From: Zanthoxylum bungeanum
Lineage: Eukaryota > Streptophyta > Magnoliopsida > Sapindales > Rutaceae
Assembly (NCBI GenBank): GCA_019454045.1
Contig: SKCR01049632.1
Span: 248,001-312,000 of the forward strand
Length of the DNA: 64,000 nucleotides
Direction of reading: 5' to 3'
Part shown: piece after piece, positions 18,580-31,100 of the stretch
How positions within the stretch are numbered: position 1 is the stretch's first letter
Layout of the letters: every line of letters begins with the position of its first letter
Program-made: the position numbers and the translations under genes
The notes under the pieces: generated by a model
Databases searched by the model: none
Told to the model about the DNA's origin: nothing
Seen by the model: the letters and a program-made list of their open reading frames with translations, nothing else

Positions 18580-20353
18580 ATGGCCTCTACAAGCAAACCG
18601 TCAAATTTTGCCGAGGGATATTCAACAACTAGACCTCCGTTTTACACCGGAACCGACTACAACTATTGGAAGTCAAGAATGTTGACGTATCTCCTAGCCA
18701 ATGATCCGCCATCCTATTTGGTTATCACACGAGGTGCAAAAGGGCCAACAAAGAAGGATAGCAACGGGGTTGATATTCCAAAACCGAGTTTAGAATGGGA
18801 TAGTGAGGATGTGAAACTAGCCTCACAAAATGCTAAGGCACTCAACCAACTCCTATGTGCCATTGATCGGGATCAAGTTAGCAAGCTTCCGGAATGTGGA
18901 AATGCATATGATTTATGGAAGTCTTTGGAAATGGTCAATGAAGGCACAAGTCAAGTGAAAGAATCGAAGATCAACGGTTCATGTGCGAATTGGACAATTT
19001 CAAGATGGAATCCGGGGAAGAAATCGATCACATGATTTCTAGGTTTACGGTCATCATCAATCATTTGGGAGCATTGGGAAAAGTCATCGGGACATCGGAT
19101 CAAGTGAAGAAAATTTTAAGATCTCTCCCGAAAGAGTTTAGAAGCTACACCTCCTCCATTAAAGAAGCAAACGACATAAACACTTTGAAGATGGATGATT
19201 TGGTCGGCAAATTGCTTGAGTATGAAATGGAGATCAAAATGGATAAAAAGGAGGAAGATGAGAAAAGGACAAGAAAGTCCTTGGCCTTAAAAGCAAGAAA
19301 AAGAGACGAGTCAAGCTCAAGTGAAGAAGATGATAGTGATGATGAATTGGCAAGCATCACCAATAAAGTAAAGGAGCTTCTCAAATCCGCAAAACTCAAG
19401 GGAAAATCAAAGGCAAACGAAAAGAAAGAAGAAAAATGGCCGCGGAAGAACAAGAAAATTGTGTGTTATGAATGCAACAAACCGGGTCACATAGCTACCG
19501 ATTGCCCATTGAGGAAAATGAAAGGAAAATCAAAGAAAAAGGCAATGAAAGCAACTTCAACTTGGAGCGATAGCGATTCAAGCTCATCCGAGGAGGAAGA
19601 AGTTGAAGTCAAAGATAAATCAATAGCATTTATGGCTATCACGGATGAAGACATCCGATTTGAAATTGAAGAAGAAAGCGAAGGAGAAGAGGTACACAAT
19701 TCTGAATTACTTGATGCTTTTAATGGTTTAAAAGAATTATGTGATATGCTTAAAAAGAAATTAAAATTGGTCAAAAATGAGCATGCTACACTTAAAATTG
19801 AACATGCAACTAGTATCGATAAAATTCATGTTTTAGATAATGATGTGATATGCTTAAAAGCTAAACATGAAAAAGAAATTGCATGCTTGAATGATGAAAA
19901 TGCATGTTTAAAGATTAAAATGCTAGAACTTGAAAATGCCATATCAAATATGCCATCTAGCTCTAAGACATGCGATTGCGAATTATATTGAATGAAAATG
20001 TGTTATTAAACACTAAGGTGATAGATTTGCAAACCATACTTAGTAAATTCACATTGGGACATAAAAATTTTAATATGCTAATTGGATCCCAAAAATGTGC
20101 ATTTAAAAGAGAAGGATTAGGATATAGGCCTTACATTAAGAGAAAATTTTTGAAAAATTATTTTGTTAAGGCATCCGACTCCCATGATAAAAATGCCATC
20201 AATGAAGATGTCACATGTCATGCATGTAATAAAAATGGACATAAAATTTTTGAATGCATGAACAATAATGTGATTAAGAATGCATGGATTCCTCAAGGAA
20301 TCAAAATTAACCCCAATGGACCCAAGAAAGTTTGGGTACCAAAGTGTAATTGA
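18580..20353 (+). pseudogene. Sirevirus-like gag, two frame breaks
   Basis: ATG at 18580 opens MASTSKPSNFAEG and continues with PPFYTGTDYNYWKSRM, the copia gag N terminus. The frame is lost near 18980 and continues in another frame (18981-19991). This holds KRTRKSLALKARKR, acidic-serine runs, a zinc knuckle CYECNKPGHIATDC and a lysine/glutamate-rich coiled-coil-like end. A second break near 19975 leads to a third frame with a further knuckle CHACNKNGHKIFEC. That frame ends GPKKVWVPKCN, just where protease begins in full elements. The coding part therefore stops cleanly at the gag/protease border. The breaks look like single-base changes, not a programmed shift: the overlaps carry no slippery heptamer I recognise. 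Confidence 0.85.
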
Positions 20354-20363
20354 TAAATTTATA

Positions 20364-20910
20364 GGGGGAGCTTTGGGAATGGATCTTTAAAGAGAATTGC
20401 AAAATTGATCCCAAATGCTCAAAGAGATGAGGATTCGCAACGGTAAAGGTAAAACTCCGTACTCACGGAAACATTGGTACCGTTTCCTCTAAATTGCCAA
20501 AATGTGCATATTTTTTAAAATTTTGGTATCTTTATAGCACATATGTAATTGGTATCTCATTTTGATTTTGATTTTAATTTTAATTTTTACTTCTCCACTT
20601 TTTGATAATGTCAAAGGGGGAGAAATCATTAGAAATGAGATTAAAACTTGTTTAACCCTCACCCTTGGTTTAAGGGGGAGTAATTGTACTAATGTGTAAT
20701 GAGATTAAAACTTGTTTAACCCTCACCCTTGGTTTAAGGGGGAGTAATTGTACTAATGTGTTTGTTAAGTTTTGATAAAGCTTATTTGAAGACAATCACA
20801 CATTGAGGGGGAGCTTACATTGAGGGGGAGCAAAATTGTCAAATTTGGACTCCAAGAAGCTCACAAGTTGCAACAAGTTTTAAGGGGTTGCCATCATCAA
20901 AAAGGGGGAG
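20364..20910 (+). repeat. Seven GGGGGAG polypurine tracts upstream of 3' LTR of H
   Basis: GGGGGAG occurs at 20364, 20616, 20674, 20738, 20807, 20824 and 20904 (each 7 bp). The last directly precedes the 3' LTR. Multiple purine tracts in this position are a known Sirevirus trait. Confidence 0.88.
20637..20764 (+). repeat. 64-bp tandem duplication in H
   Basis: GAGATTAAAACTTG starts at 20637 and again at 20701. The two units are nearly identical and each carries one GGGGGAG tract, so the duplication added one tract. Confidence 0.9.
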
Positions 20911-20912
20911 AT

Positions 20913-22607
20913 TGTTGGCGACTTGATCACATAAAAGGATTTTGATGACGTCAACGTGAATGAAGACTTCGACGTACAAACACGAAGCATTACAAAAAGT
21001 GTCGAAGCATATGGGGTGAAGAGCGAGAATATGAAGACTAGCGGCAAATCGAAGATAATGATTAAGAGCTAAATTTTATTGTAAGTGAGTTTAATCAAGT
21101 GATCTAAAGCTCTTAGGAATCATACATTTTGCATCACTTGCATTTAAAATGGCTTAAAATGCTAAAAGAATCATTTGCATTTTATTTGCACCAAAATGAA
21201 CTTCATGCACAAATGCATCGGTAAATGATCTTCTAAAAACTAGCAAACGGTTTAATTAAACTTCAAATGATATACCGTTAGATAGATATGTGTCTCTAGT
21301 TTGATACGGTTCAAACGTAACACAATTCCGATGCATAGAAAGTTTTCTAAAGCCATTTTACTACAACATGTTCAGATGTACGTTTTCTGCATACACGTCA
21401 CATTAGAAAATTTCCATAAAATTCATCTTAATGTTTTTGGCGTTGAATTTTTTACAGAAGCTATATCTATGTGTCTAGTTTATGTATAAATTTACAAATC
21501 ACGATTTGGAATTTTCTAGAGGAAGTTTTGGGCACAAAATACATGCTCTCTGGAACCAGGGAGCTCCTCGCCGGTCTCCATACCGGTTTGCTCGCCGGTC
21601 TAGGCTTTATTGTGCAGTCACTGAAACTAGGGAGATCCATACCGGTCTCCATGCCGGTTTCTATACCGGTCTAGCTCTTCATGTTACAAAGCTACTGGAA
21701 CCGGCACGGACCATACCGGTCCCCATACCGGTTTCCATACCGGTCTAACGGCTAGTTTTTTGAACGTTATATAGCCGTTAGGAGCCGTTGGAACCCTAGA
21801 CCGGCATGCCGGTTTCCTCGCCGGTTTGCTCGCCGGTTTCGCTGTAAGTTGGGGAAAGCTTTGCATTTTATTATAAATAGAACCCCAACTCATTTGCTTC
21901 AAGTTAGAGACTTAGAAAACCTTCATACACATTCTCTAAAGCAAATACAAGAGTGTCTTAAACCTTCATACACTTAAACACTCATACAAGCTCACACTCA
22001 TCTTCATATCATTTAGTGAGCTTAGATCACTTGGGTTTGCATCTCACACAATCTTCATTATATTTGTGAGTGCCCAAGTGTGTTTTACAATTTCTTTATC
22101 AAAAACACTTGCGGTTTGTGAAATCCCATAGTTTGGGTAAGTTGTAAAGGTTGTGAGTGCACCTACGAACAAAACTCAAAGTTGTAAAGGTTGTGAGTAC
22201 GCCTACGAACAAAACTCAAAGTTGTAAAAGGTTTGGAGTGCACCTTTGCGGAAAACTCTTGGTTACGAGTGAGCCACGACAAAACTCGGATTTTAGTGGA
22301 AATCTTCAAGCGAGGCTTGGGGGAGTGGACGTAGGCACGTTTGGCCGAACCACTATAAATCGTGGTGTCGTATTTCTCTTTCCCTTAACTTTTACTTATT
22401 TGCAAGTTTGATTACATTTATAATATTGATTAGAAACTTGCATATAGGCTATTAATTGGAATAGAGAAAATTGCCTAAAACTCCCACTTGGTAATAAGAG
22501 CTTAAAATCGGCAAAGATTTTATAATTCCGCATTTATAGCGATAACCCAATTCACCCCCCTTTTGGGTATAGAGATTTCTTGTCGCTATTGCTTGTAGGT
22601 ACTTTCA
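20913..22607 (+). repeat. 3' LTR of element H
   Basis: 1695 bp. Compared with the 5' LTR it has one extra G in GTTTTGGGCAC (near 21530) and one extra A in CTCAAAGTTG (near 22180). No substitution was noticed. Confidence 0.95.
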
Positions 22608-22848
22608 AAAATTAAAAGAAAAAATACAAATTTTTTTATAAAAATATATAATTTTTTTAATTATAACGGTTCGGTTTAACAGGTGCGGTTCGGATTAGCT
22701 CCTGAACCGAATCATAAACCGTTTGGGGTGGGCCAATCCGAACCGCAAACCGAACCGTTAGAAAAAAAAACCGTAAATTCGTCCGGTTTGGTTCGGTTTG
22801 CGGTTTGGTTCGGTTCGGTCGGTTTTTTTGCCCACCCCTAGTTTTTAT

Positions 22849-23039
22849 GCTAAGAATGTACAAAGAAGCAAAATTTATCAATTGATGAGTTATTTTCAAC
22901 ATAAAGTTCAAATGCTACTGGGAAAACTGAAACTAACCCCTCAGAATATTCCAGTTTCTATTTTGTTTCCCATGCGCTGCAGAAACTTATACAGGGTAAT
23001 GAGATTGTAATGGCAATTACAAAATCTTTGAAGGAGGAC
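22849..23039 (+). other. Short unique segment, possibly exon-like
   Basis: Flanked by the MITE and a solo LTR. One frame reads FVSHALQKLIQGNEIVMAIT and runs open up to the LTR. After the LTR and its duplication the frame stays open for about 34 more codons before a stop. This could be a relic of a host gene or chance; no family is recognised. Confidence 0.25.
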
Positions 23040-24333
23040 TGATAAGTGCGGTTTATACTCACTTATTCTGGCATCATTAGCCTATTATTTTATTACGTTT
23101 CGAGTCATTTAATGTCATTTGTAGTTTATTTTATGTCTTGTTTGTAGGAAGCATTAGAACATCAAGAATGAAGCAAATACGTGTGTTTCGGGACCTATTG
23201 GGAGCATCAGACTCAAGAACAGGCAAAATCAGCATCAGCTGCGCACTGAATTTAAAAAGGCTATAACTTTTGATCTAGAGAGAGTTACGAGACCCATAAT
23301 ATATCGATTTACATGTACACGATGAGATATAGTTAATTTTCTGCATTGGCACCGCAGGGCCCTCGGAAAAACCAGTCCCATACAATTTCCAGAGAGATGG
23401 GCGCCGCGACGCCCAAAGACCGGTGCCCCGGCTCCCCGCAGCTTCCCAAAATCCCAATTTTTAAGGTTTTAACAACAATATGGACCCCAAGCCTTTATTA
23501 TAAATATATTAGTTCGTCCAAACTCAAGGGAGAAGGCTAATACACAGCACAAAACACAAAACACTCAATTTTTAGAGAGATCCAATGAGGAGGATTGAAG
23601 AGCGATAAGAGGAGACGAAGACGGTGACGTCCGAAGAGGAAAAGATTCAATTCAGATTTTATCTTCTTGTTTCTTTCTTAGAACTCTAATGATTTCCATT
23701 AGATTCATGACTTGTTTTTATTGTTTTTATCTTTAGTCATGAACTAACTCCTTAATTCTTTGAGTTTAATACTTCTTTATTGCTGGCCAAAATTTGATAT
23801 GATGCATGTTTAGAATCTATCACTCGAGAGATGAGATTTTGAATAGATCTAGAGAATATAACTTAGGAGTTTTATAGAGTTCGAGAGAATATATATAAGT
23901 TTCTTCAAAGTCGTTAATATATAGAATCACAAAGCGTAATGAGTTGTTAACTACTAGATTTTTATAGAGATATCGAAGTCTGTAGTTGATGATATTTTCA
24001 CTGATACTCGAGAGAGGGAGTGGATAATTTCGGAGTCTTGACTTATAAACAATATAACTGAACAAGGATTAATTGGCATGACAGATACATAGGGGATAGA
24101 TATGTGAAATCAGACTCTAGAATCTCTATCGTATTAGTTACTTCTATCTAAATATTTTTATATATTATTTATCTAGTTAAATCTTTATTAATTATTTTTC
24201 TAAATAAATTTAGGATTATCAATTATAGTATTTAGTGCGAGTTAACGCAATCCCTGTGGGTTCGACACTCTTTCACTGATTTATCCTAAAACTTGACACC
24301 GTACACTTACGGTACGATTAAAATATCACAACA
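23040..24333 (+). mobile_element. Solo LTR, Tat/Ogre-like
   Basis: Starts TGATAAGTGCGG and ends TATCACAACA. The 3' part carries ATCCCTGTGGGTTCGACACTC and CCGTACACTTACGGTAC, a conserved end block of large gypsy LTRs of the Tat/Ogre type. The 5-mers at the borders are AGGAC (23035-23039) and ATGAC (24334-24338), one mismatch. There is no internal region or second LTR. GAGAG-rich repeats lie at 23820-24015. The ORFs seen here are not protein-like. Confidence 0.6.
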
Positions 24334-24636
24334 ATGACTCAACAGCTATTTTGAGATCAACCCATCATTCTGCATGCAGGTATAAAACTTGTGAAGTACT
24401 GTACCGCAGCTCTGATCAATCTCCTTGAAGAATTGTAAAATAAATCCATGCAGTATCCAACGACACAAATTATATATCTTTCAGGATTTTCCATAACACA
24501 TTGTGTTCATAGTCTTTAAATGTCTTGATTTATTTTGAATTTCAACCTACTGCTTCTTCATAGATCTACCAATTAACACAAATTGGTTTATCTATTTGTT
24601 TACATCATCATTGAACTATCCAGCTGCATTACACAT
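24334..24636. other. Unassigned unique sequence; no gene seen
   Basis: AT-rich, with no recognisable coding or repeat signal. A CTGCATGCAG/GTATAAAAC string near 24372-24390 could be read as an exon end or may be chance. Confidence 0.3.
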
Positions 24637-24940
24637 TGAAGAAACCTCCAAGATAATTTTAGGTGAAGGATTTGCTTCTTTGAAAATGGTCAAGCTTCCA
24701 AACTACTTTAGGTGGAATACTATTCATTTATTGACATTTTAGGCCAAAATTTTACTATAAATTGAGAGCTCATTTGAGAGCTCAAACATCCCAAAAGTAA
24801 TAAGCTTCAAGTGAAGAAAGCTTTGAGTGTTAGAGAGCGAGGTTTTTTGTAAAGTTTAAACACTTGTAAATTTCCATTCTTGTAGTAATAGAATCGGTTG
24901 TTCCTCAAAAATACTCTTCAGTGATCAGAGAATCACAACA
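24637..24940 (+). repeat. 5' LTR of E (start uncertain)
   Basis: Ends AATCACAACA at 24940, followed by a primer-site relic TGGTATCATGAG (24943-24954). TATA-like ACTATAAATTGAGAG lies near 24754. The LTR end and TATA spacing resemble F. The start was set at TGAAGAAACC by eye and is not proven. Confidence 0.55.
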
Positions 24941-25574
24941 AGTGGTATCATGAGTTTTGATTATATATTGGGGTCGTAAAATCGAAGAACGGAACTCGGT
25001 TCGGAAAATTCAAGTTTCGGGAAAGTTGTCAAAAATCAATTTTGAGCATACCATCATCTTGTTCATGTCGAGATGAGCAAGATAGTATTTTCCGGCGATT
25101 GAATGGAGGTCTAGGGAAGCGTCATGCGCCAGGTAACTATTCACACGCCCACTTTTGCCATACGCGCCTACTGGAGGTTAAAAATGACCATGTCAGCACC
25201 ACATCATCAGCGAATCAGTAGCCACGTCAGCTTATATCAGTGCACAATCAGCGTCCAATCAGCGCACTGTCAGCAGCCACATCAACTCCATATGTCAAAC
25301 ACGTCAACAATGGGTCCCATTTTTGCCACATCATCAGCCACGTGTCAGCCCCATCAGCATACATGATAAATTTCATTGAGCCCCCGGAAGTCTCTGAAAT
25401 TTATATTTTAGCCTTAGAAGTTTTCAAAAATTAAAAATCGGCCCCTGAGTCGGATTTGGATCAACGAAGTGTCTAATCCACTATTTTTGACAGTTCTGGA
25501 CGCAACAGTGACCTCTAATTTATGAAAATCATCTCCGATTTTATCCTATTTTCATTTTAAACTATAAACTTAAA

Positions 25575-26096
25575 ATGGAAATGAAAGGTTCCTCTTCTGG
25601 CGGGATGATCAAGCTGACAACTAACAATTACTCCATTTGGAGGCCTCGGATGATAGATTATTTACACTGTAAAGATTTATTTGATATTATCGAGGTGAAG
25701 GGAGTGAGACCAAAATTTGTTAAAGATTCTGACTTTAACAAACTCAATAACATAACTCTGGGTCGGATTAGGCAGTGGGTCGGCCACAATGTCTTCCACC
25801 ACGTAGCACATAACACAAATGCTTAAGAAATATGGATAAAATTTTAAGACATGTTCCAGGCCAAGACATATCAGAATAAAGCCTTAATAAGGAGGCGTTT
25901 GGTGAATCTGAAGCTACGAAGTGGAACTCCCGTTGCAGATAATACCAATGAGTTCCCGAGCCTGGTGAACCAGTTGTCTGCAATAGACATGCAACTGGGA
26001 GATGAAGTTCAAGCCCTCTTACTACTCAGTTCTTATCCTGATAGTTGAGAAACATTGGTGGTTACTCTCAGCAATTCAGCTCCAGGAGGAAAACTT
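25575..26096 (+). pseudogene. E gag, first part
   Basis: ATG at 25575 opens MEMKGSSSGGMIKLTTNNYS, related to the gag start of F. Stops at 25824 and 26046 break the frame; homologous text continues to GGKL at 26096, where element A is inserted with a 5-bp duplication AACTT. Confidence 0.85.
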
Positions 26097-26906
26097 TGTT
26101 CCTTAGGTTCAAGGCTTCAACATGTGATGTTCTTAGATTATTTCTTTCTTTATTTCTTTGTGTTTTTGTTGATGGAAGTTTGAATGAAGTGTTGAGCATG
26201 TATGGTGAAGAAAGAATGTAACTAGTGTAGTTATATGTATTCTTTTAAGGTTTATGAAACCATGTTGCTATTCTAGAGTTGTTGACCCACTCTTAAATGA
26301 CCTAGATTTGATCTTGAGTTGTTTCATTGTGTTGAGACTTGAATTAGTTGGAAGAATGATGATTGAAGTAATTGATTTAATGTATTTGGTCTAATTTGTC
26401 CAATTTGTGGAAATTGAAAAATTAGGGTTCATGACCAATTCCAAATTTGGGGCTTTTCATGTATGTTGTGTATTTGTGTGTGTATATGATGCATATAAAG
26501 TTTCATGATCATTGGATTACATTTAGATGTGTTTTGAGTCATGAAATGACAAAGTGCACAAGTGTGCTCCCTAGTGGTGCTCTCGGCATTGTGAACAAAA
26601 ATTGGGGATTTTGGTTGCTTTGGTGTTTTGATGTTTTGAACATCATAAGTTCATCTTAGAAATGATTTAGAATCATTCAAAATTGATTGGATCAATTTCG
26701 GACTAAAACGGACAAAAATACAAAGCAAGGGTATTTCGGTAAATTCACTTAAAATTGTTTTATTGAATTTATTTTCATAATTTGATTATTGGAATGTTAA
26801 ATAAATATGTTTATTTAATTAATCCGAGAAAAAGTTTTGAAATCGGAAGATTCGATCTCCCGCCGCTTCCGCTGCGTTACCGGATATTCCCCCTAAAACC
26901 CCTACA
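26097..26906 (+). repeat. Shortened 5' LTR of A
   Basis: 810 bp. Starts TGTTCCTTAGG, which corresponds to 32899 inside the long 3' LTR and not to the family start TGTTGGGG. Differences from 32899-33706 are few (mainly single-base indels). Confidence 0.88.
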
Positions 26907-29900
26907 AAATGGTATCAGAGCGAGTCTGATTCTAGGCCTCCATAAATGATTAGCTTGTTTTATTCAATGTTTAATCATGTTTTCTTGACTTTATACATGC
27001 ATGTTATAATCTAATTTGATTAGATTTAGGGTGTATGACACTTAATGGAATATCCCCGCTTAATAAGGTTTTAAAGTAACTAGTATTAGGAATACTTGTT
27101 TCTTGGTCCGTCTTGTCAATACGGTTATAAATATCTTTTCGTTGACTACATCCGAGACCGTGCCTCTGCTGTGAGGATGTAGCTGATAGAAATTTATTTA
27201 TGCCGAATGTATATTAGATACTAGATAAATTCAAGCGAAAGCGGAATCCTGAACGTGCCCTAGCTGTCAGGGTTACGTAAGTAACTTGAGTTTATCATTG
27301 ACAAGTTTAACCTTGGTACGTCTCCTTGTGGGCCTGCCTTCGCAGCGACAACGAGAAACGGCCAGGACCGGAACCTCGGAGTCACTGGTGAGTGATTGAC
27401 AATTAGTTGTCTACCTGTGAATATACGTCGGCGAGACCGAGCCTCTGCTGTGAGTCGAAATATATTCATGGGGTCCTCTTCCCATTATGGAATTCGATTT
27501 AATTATTGAATTCTCGTCTTTCCGTTGGGGATTACGACATTACGTAAAAATAATGGGAGGCACTGCTAAGTTTAAAATATTCCATAACTTAGGCAGTGTA
27601 TGTTATTATGGAAATTGCTGCTTATTTGTTTCCTTATTCTATTGTTTATATAGAATTAAACTTTTATTTACTGCACACATATTATGATATGTTATCTGAC
27701 TAGACTCTTGGTTGCAGTCATTCTAGAATAGGTTCTAGATATTACTAGATTATGATATTATTAGATTAGTCTAAACCATCGGGAACTGTTGTTCTAATTT
27801 TTCTTCAAAAATAAAGATGGTTAGTGACTTAGTTTCTAAGTCATGATAGATAATCTAGATAGATATCCCTTTAGGATATAATACTTTAGAGACAATAGTT
27901 TCTTATGCAGTAAGAATTGACTTGAATTAGTTCATGTCTCGAGATTCTTGACTGGCATTTAGAAAGCCCTATTAGGTATTTGTTTATCTAGTAATGACGT
28001 TTCTAAGCTTTAATTACCTTTAGAGGTAATGTGTGCGACACAATTTGCTAATCAATTATTTACAATTGTTGTGAATAGTTGAATGCAAATAGTAAAGCTA
28101 AAGAAAGGAGATGTGTATAGTTGTGTATAGAAAATATCGATTTTCACAATACTACAACTATAGGTATTGGATACCAGATCTCATGTCTAGTTATTTGAAA
28201 TATTGGTTAACGATTGTTTTGATATTTGATATCGGAACTTGCGACTATTGGATAGTCACTTGTTCTTTATAAACAATTGTTACATATTTTATAATAACTA
28301 GTAGTGTCATTGACGTAGAGATAAACATTAAGAAAAATTATTCGGTAAAGTAAATAATTTAGAACGGTGCTTTATGAATTTAATCACTTAAGCATTGGAT
28401 GCTTATTCCATATGGTAAATGATGGTTTGATACTAGATCACACTACACATCCTTATCCATTTAATGAATATTGTATTCAGGAAAGTGATTAAGATCTCGT
28501 TTAACCAATGATTGTCATTGGACCACCAATTTATTTAACTGATACATTGGATGTATGTAGTTTTATAAATAATAATTGCTTAAGGTAGTTTTCTTTATTT
28601 CGTAACTTAGTTGATGAATTGTCATAACTTAGTTACGTGTTTCTGAAGGAACACATATTGAAAGTCTTGAAAGTATCAAGTACTTTCAATCCGTTCTGAT
28701 GAAACGTAGATTGAACATTTTTGACTTGTTCAAATATATTCAATCTGAAGGTTTTAGAGAATTCTATCCTCAAAATTCATAACATGTCTTTGAACTGTTC
28801 AAAGATCTTTGATACGATCAAACGTATGAATTTAAAGCAATTAGTTCTAAGGTTATTTAGTGAATATGATTCATATTCAATATTGTTCTTCCACGATTCC
28901 ATCTTGATGAAATTGAGTAGTGGGAGCAATCGAATCTTATATGATTTGATTCGTTTGATATTGAATGTCACCGAATTAGTTTCAATACTCTTGGGGTTAT
29001 ACTCCAGTAACACTAATTCATCTCTTTAATTAATGTTCCATTATTTTCTACAGTTGCATATATGATATGTATAGGTAGAAAATTTGAATCTTGAAAAGTT
29101 GAGATTTCAATCTTTCTTTATATAATAGTTATATAATGGAAATTACTTACACCTCGGAGGTATAAGTAAAAGTTTATCGTTTATTCTGTTTAATAGAATA
29201 TTGTATTCTATTTAATAGAATATCTTTCCTACGATTCTAAGTAATAAAATCGTTTTATTACTTGATGTGTAACATCAGATGTTAACTATTGTAGAAAAGA
29301 CTTGACTTATTGAAGTCAAATGTGAGAATGATAAATTATAAATGGAACTACGTAATTAATAAGATGAAACAACCCTTATACATCTTCCGTGCAAGTCCAA
29401 TAGGATAACAGAATCATTCACGAGTATTTGATACTTAATGGTTCCGTTGTTTTCTTATTGAAGAAAAATTATCCTATGACTTTTAATGGAAGCGATATTT
29501 GATATCGATTATGGAAGTTCACCATTGAACCTTAGATCTAAAATTGTTCATAGCTTACTATGATCAAGTTTTGAACTTGATTACGCTTTCATTATGAATT
29601 AGTTCATGATATGTGCTAATTGTTTGCACAACGGAAGCAATGTGAGCTTATTAAAGGTTTGACCTTTATAGTGTGACAGTGAGAAACGTTATACTTAGCA
29701 ATCTATTGTAGATTCTGAGAAAACTTATCTCTAGTCACACTAATTGAACAATTAAAGATATATTGGTTAATGTTGATAATAAACTGTATATTTTAGTTAA
29801 AGAATGCAAAGTGGCGTTTTTGGATGACTTATTCGAATAAGAGATCATTTGTGATTTCCTTGTTTGAAAAGTTCATTCTGAAATGGCCCTAGAGTTTGTG

Positions 29901-31100
29901 TTCTGCTGAGATCGCAGTTTAGTGTGCTAACTTACAGAGCCTATTGTAGACTCGGATAAGTCTTCCAGAAATCTGTGTTCTCTATTTTTGATATCGTCAG
30001 ATTGTCTGATCTTGTCAAAGTATAGAGAATACACATGTGATTAGAAGGGTTAGTGGGAGCGTACATATTAGTTTCTAGTGTTATATATCTTAACGACATT
30101 ATCATTATTATAGTAATAATGAGATGTATGTAAGGTAAAAGATTACCTAAGTCTTCTTTACTCCGTGAAAGCAGTGGGAGTTGTCTCTGTTATATTTGAT
30201 ATAAAGTTTTATATATGATATGAAACTAGGAGACTTGTGAGATACTCCTATTAGTCGTACATTAGATATGATCTAATGAAGGACATAACAAGGCTATCTG
30301 TATGACAGTTAGTATAACTGTTCGACAGTTATTGTATGTCTTATACATAGTATTCATCTTTCATAAAGGATGATTCCTTTTTCGAAAGAGATATTGATTA
30401 GAATGTCTAAACAATATTATGTATCATTTGATGATGACATAGTGAATACTTTATTACATGCGATTATCGATGTCGATTTAATCGTAATTGTTACGAGTTA
30501 TTTTGACATATTATAGACCATATGATGGATCTTGAAACACGTTCTTTGTGATCTTTGAGATATTAAGAACGAGTTTCTAATTCATGGAGAATACAGTCTG
30601 CAACCATTAGGGTCATATTTGTTTTGAGACTAATTATGACGTTAGACAGTCTACGTCATAAAGAGTCACAAAAATGCAGTGGGGATGTCACGAAGGATTC
30701 TACTATATAGTGGAATCAAATGCAACTTTTGAAGTATTGACTTATGAAGTTGCATAGTGACCTTTTAAATTAGAAGTTTTAAATGGTGTTGTGCTTGCGG
30801 TTGTCCTCATAGTATTTTTGGATTTGATCCCTAAATACTTGGACAACTTAGTAGCTGTAGCATAATACAGATATAGCATCCATTTCATATTAATGTATAA
30901 TTTAGATTCTACAAAATATGAATGATGCTGACTATGGGAAACGATGGAGTTTGTTTGACAAACTCAATATGTCATAGCGGACTTGTTTTTGTTGCCTACC
31001 TCTTAAGTACTGGGTGAGCTTTTGAGGGCCATGTGCATACGATGCACATTGAGACGTGTATATGATACCGTGGATTGGCACTAGAGCAAGTGGGAGAAAT
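26907..31100 (+). other. Non-coding interior of A
   Basis: Contains the primer site and, at about 27020-27480, the family leader with two GAGACCG-GCCTCTGCTGTGAG blocks (near 27150 and 27430). It then holds over 3 kb of AT-rich sequence without coding frames. AGTGGGAG motifs occur near 28918, 30050, 30174 and just before the 3' LTR (31088). No cargo gene was recognised. Confidence 0.75.

Larger units (their letters stand above)
16833..22607 (+). mobile_element. Gag-only Sirevirus-like copia element (H)
   Basis: 5775 bp with perfect 5-bp duplications AAAAT (16828-16832, 22608-22612). Its LTRs of 1693 and 1695 bp differ, as far as I can see, only by two single-base indels. It has a tRNA-iMet primer site (18528-18539), a gag region and a row of GGGGGAG purine tracts. 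There is no protease, integrase, reverse transcriptase or RNase H, so it must be moved in trans. Long LTRs with ACCGGT palindromes, multiple purine tracts and gag type fit the Sirevirus branch. Confidence 0.92.
16270..22840. mobile_element. hAT-type MITE with 8-bp TSD, split by element H
   Basis: Ends TAGGGGTGGAC and (right) GCCCACCCCTA. Perfect 8-bp duplications GTTTTTAT lie at 16262-16269 and 22841-22848. Without the inserted retrotransposon it is about 790 bp. Both ends carry dense GGTTCGGTTTGG-type repeats in opposite orientation, and the middle is AT-rich. No transposase is seen. Confidence 0.9.

Noticed and set aside
18960..19035. Programmed frameshift in the gag of H
   Set aside because: No slippery heptamer or clear downstream structure was seen; a single-base loss explains the switch better.
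28721..29029. 102-codon ORF in the interior of A
   Set aside because: AT-rich composition, an overlapping ORF on the other strand and no motif; probably chance.
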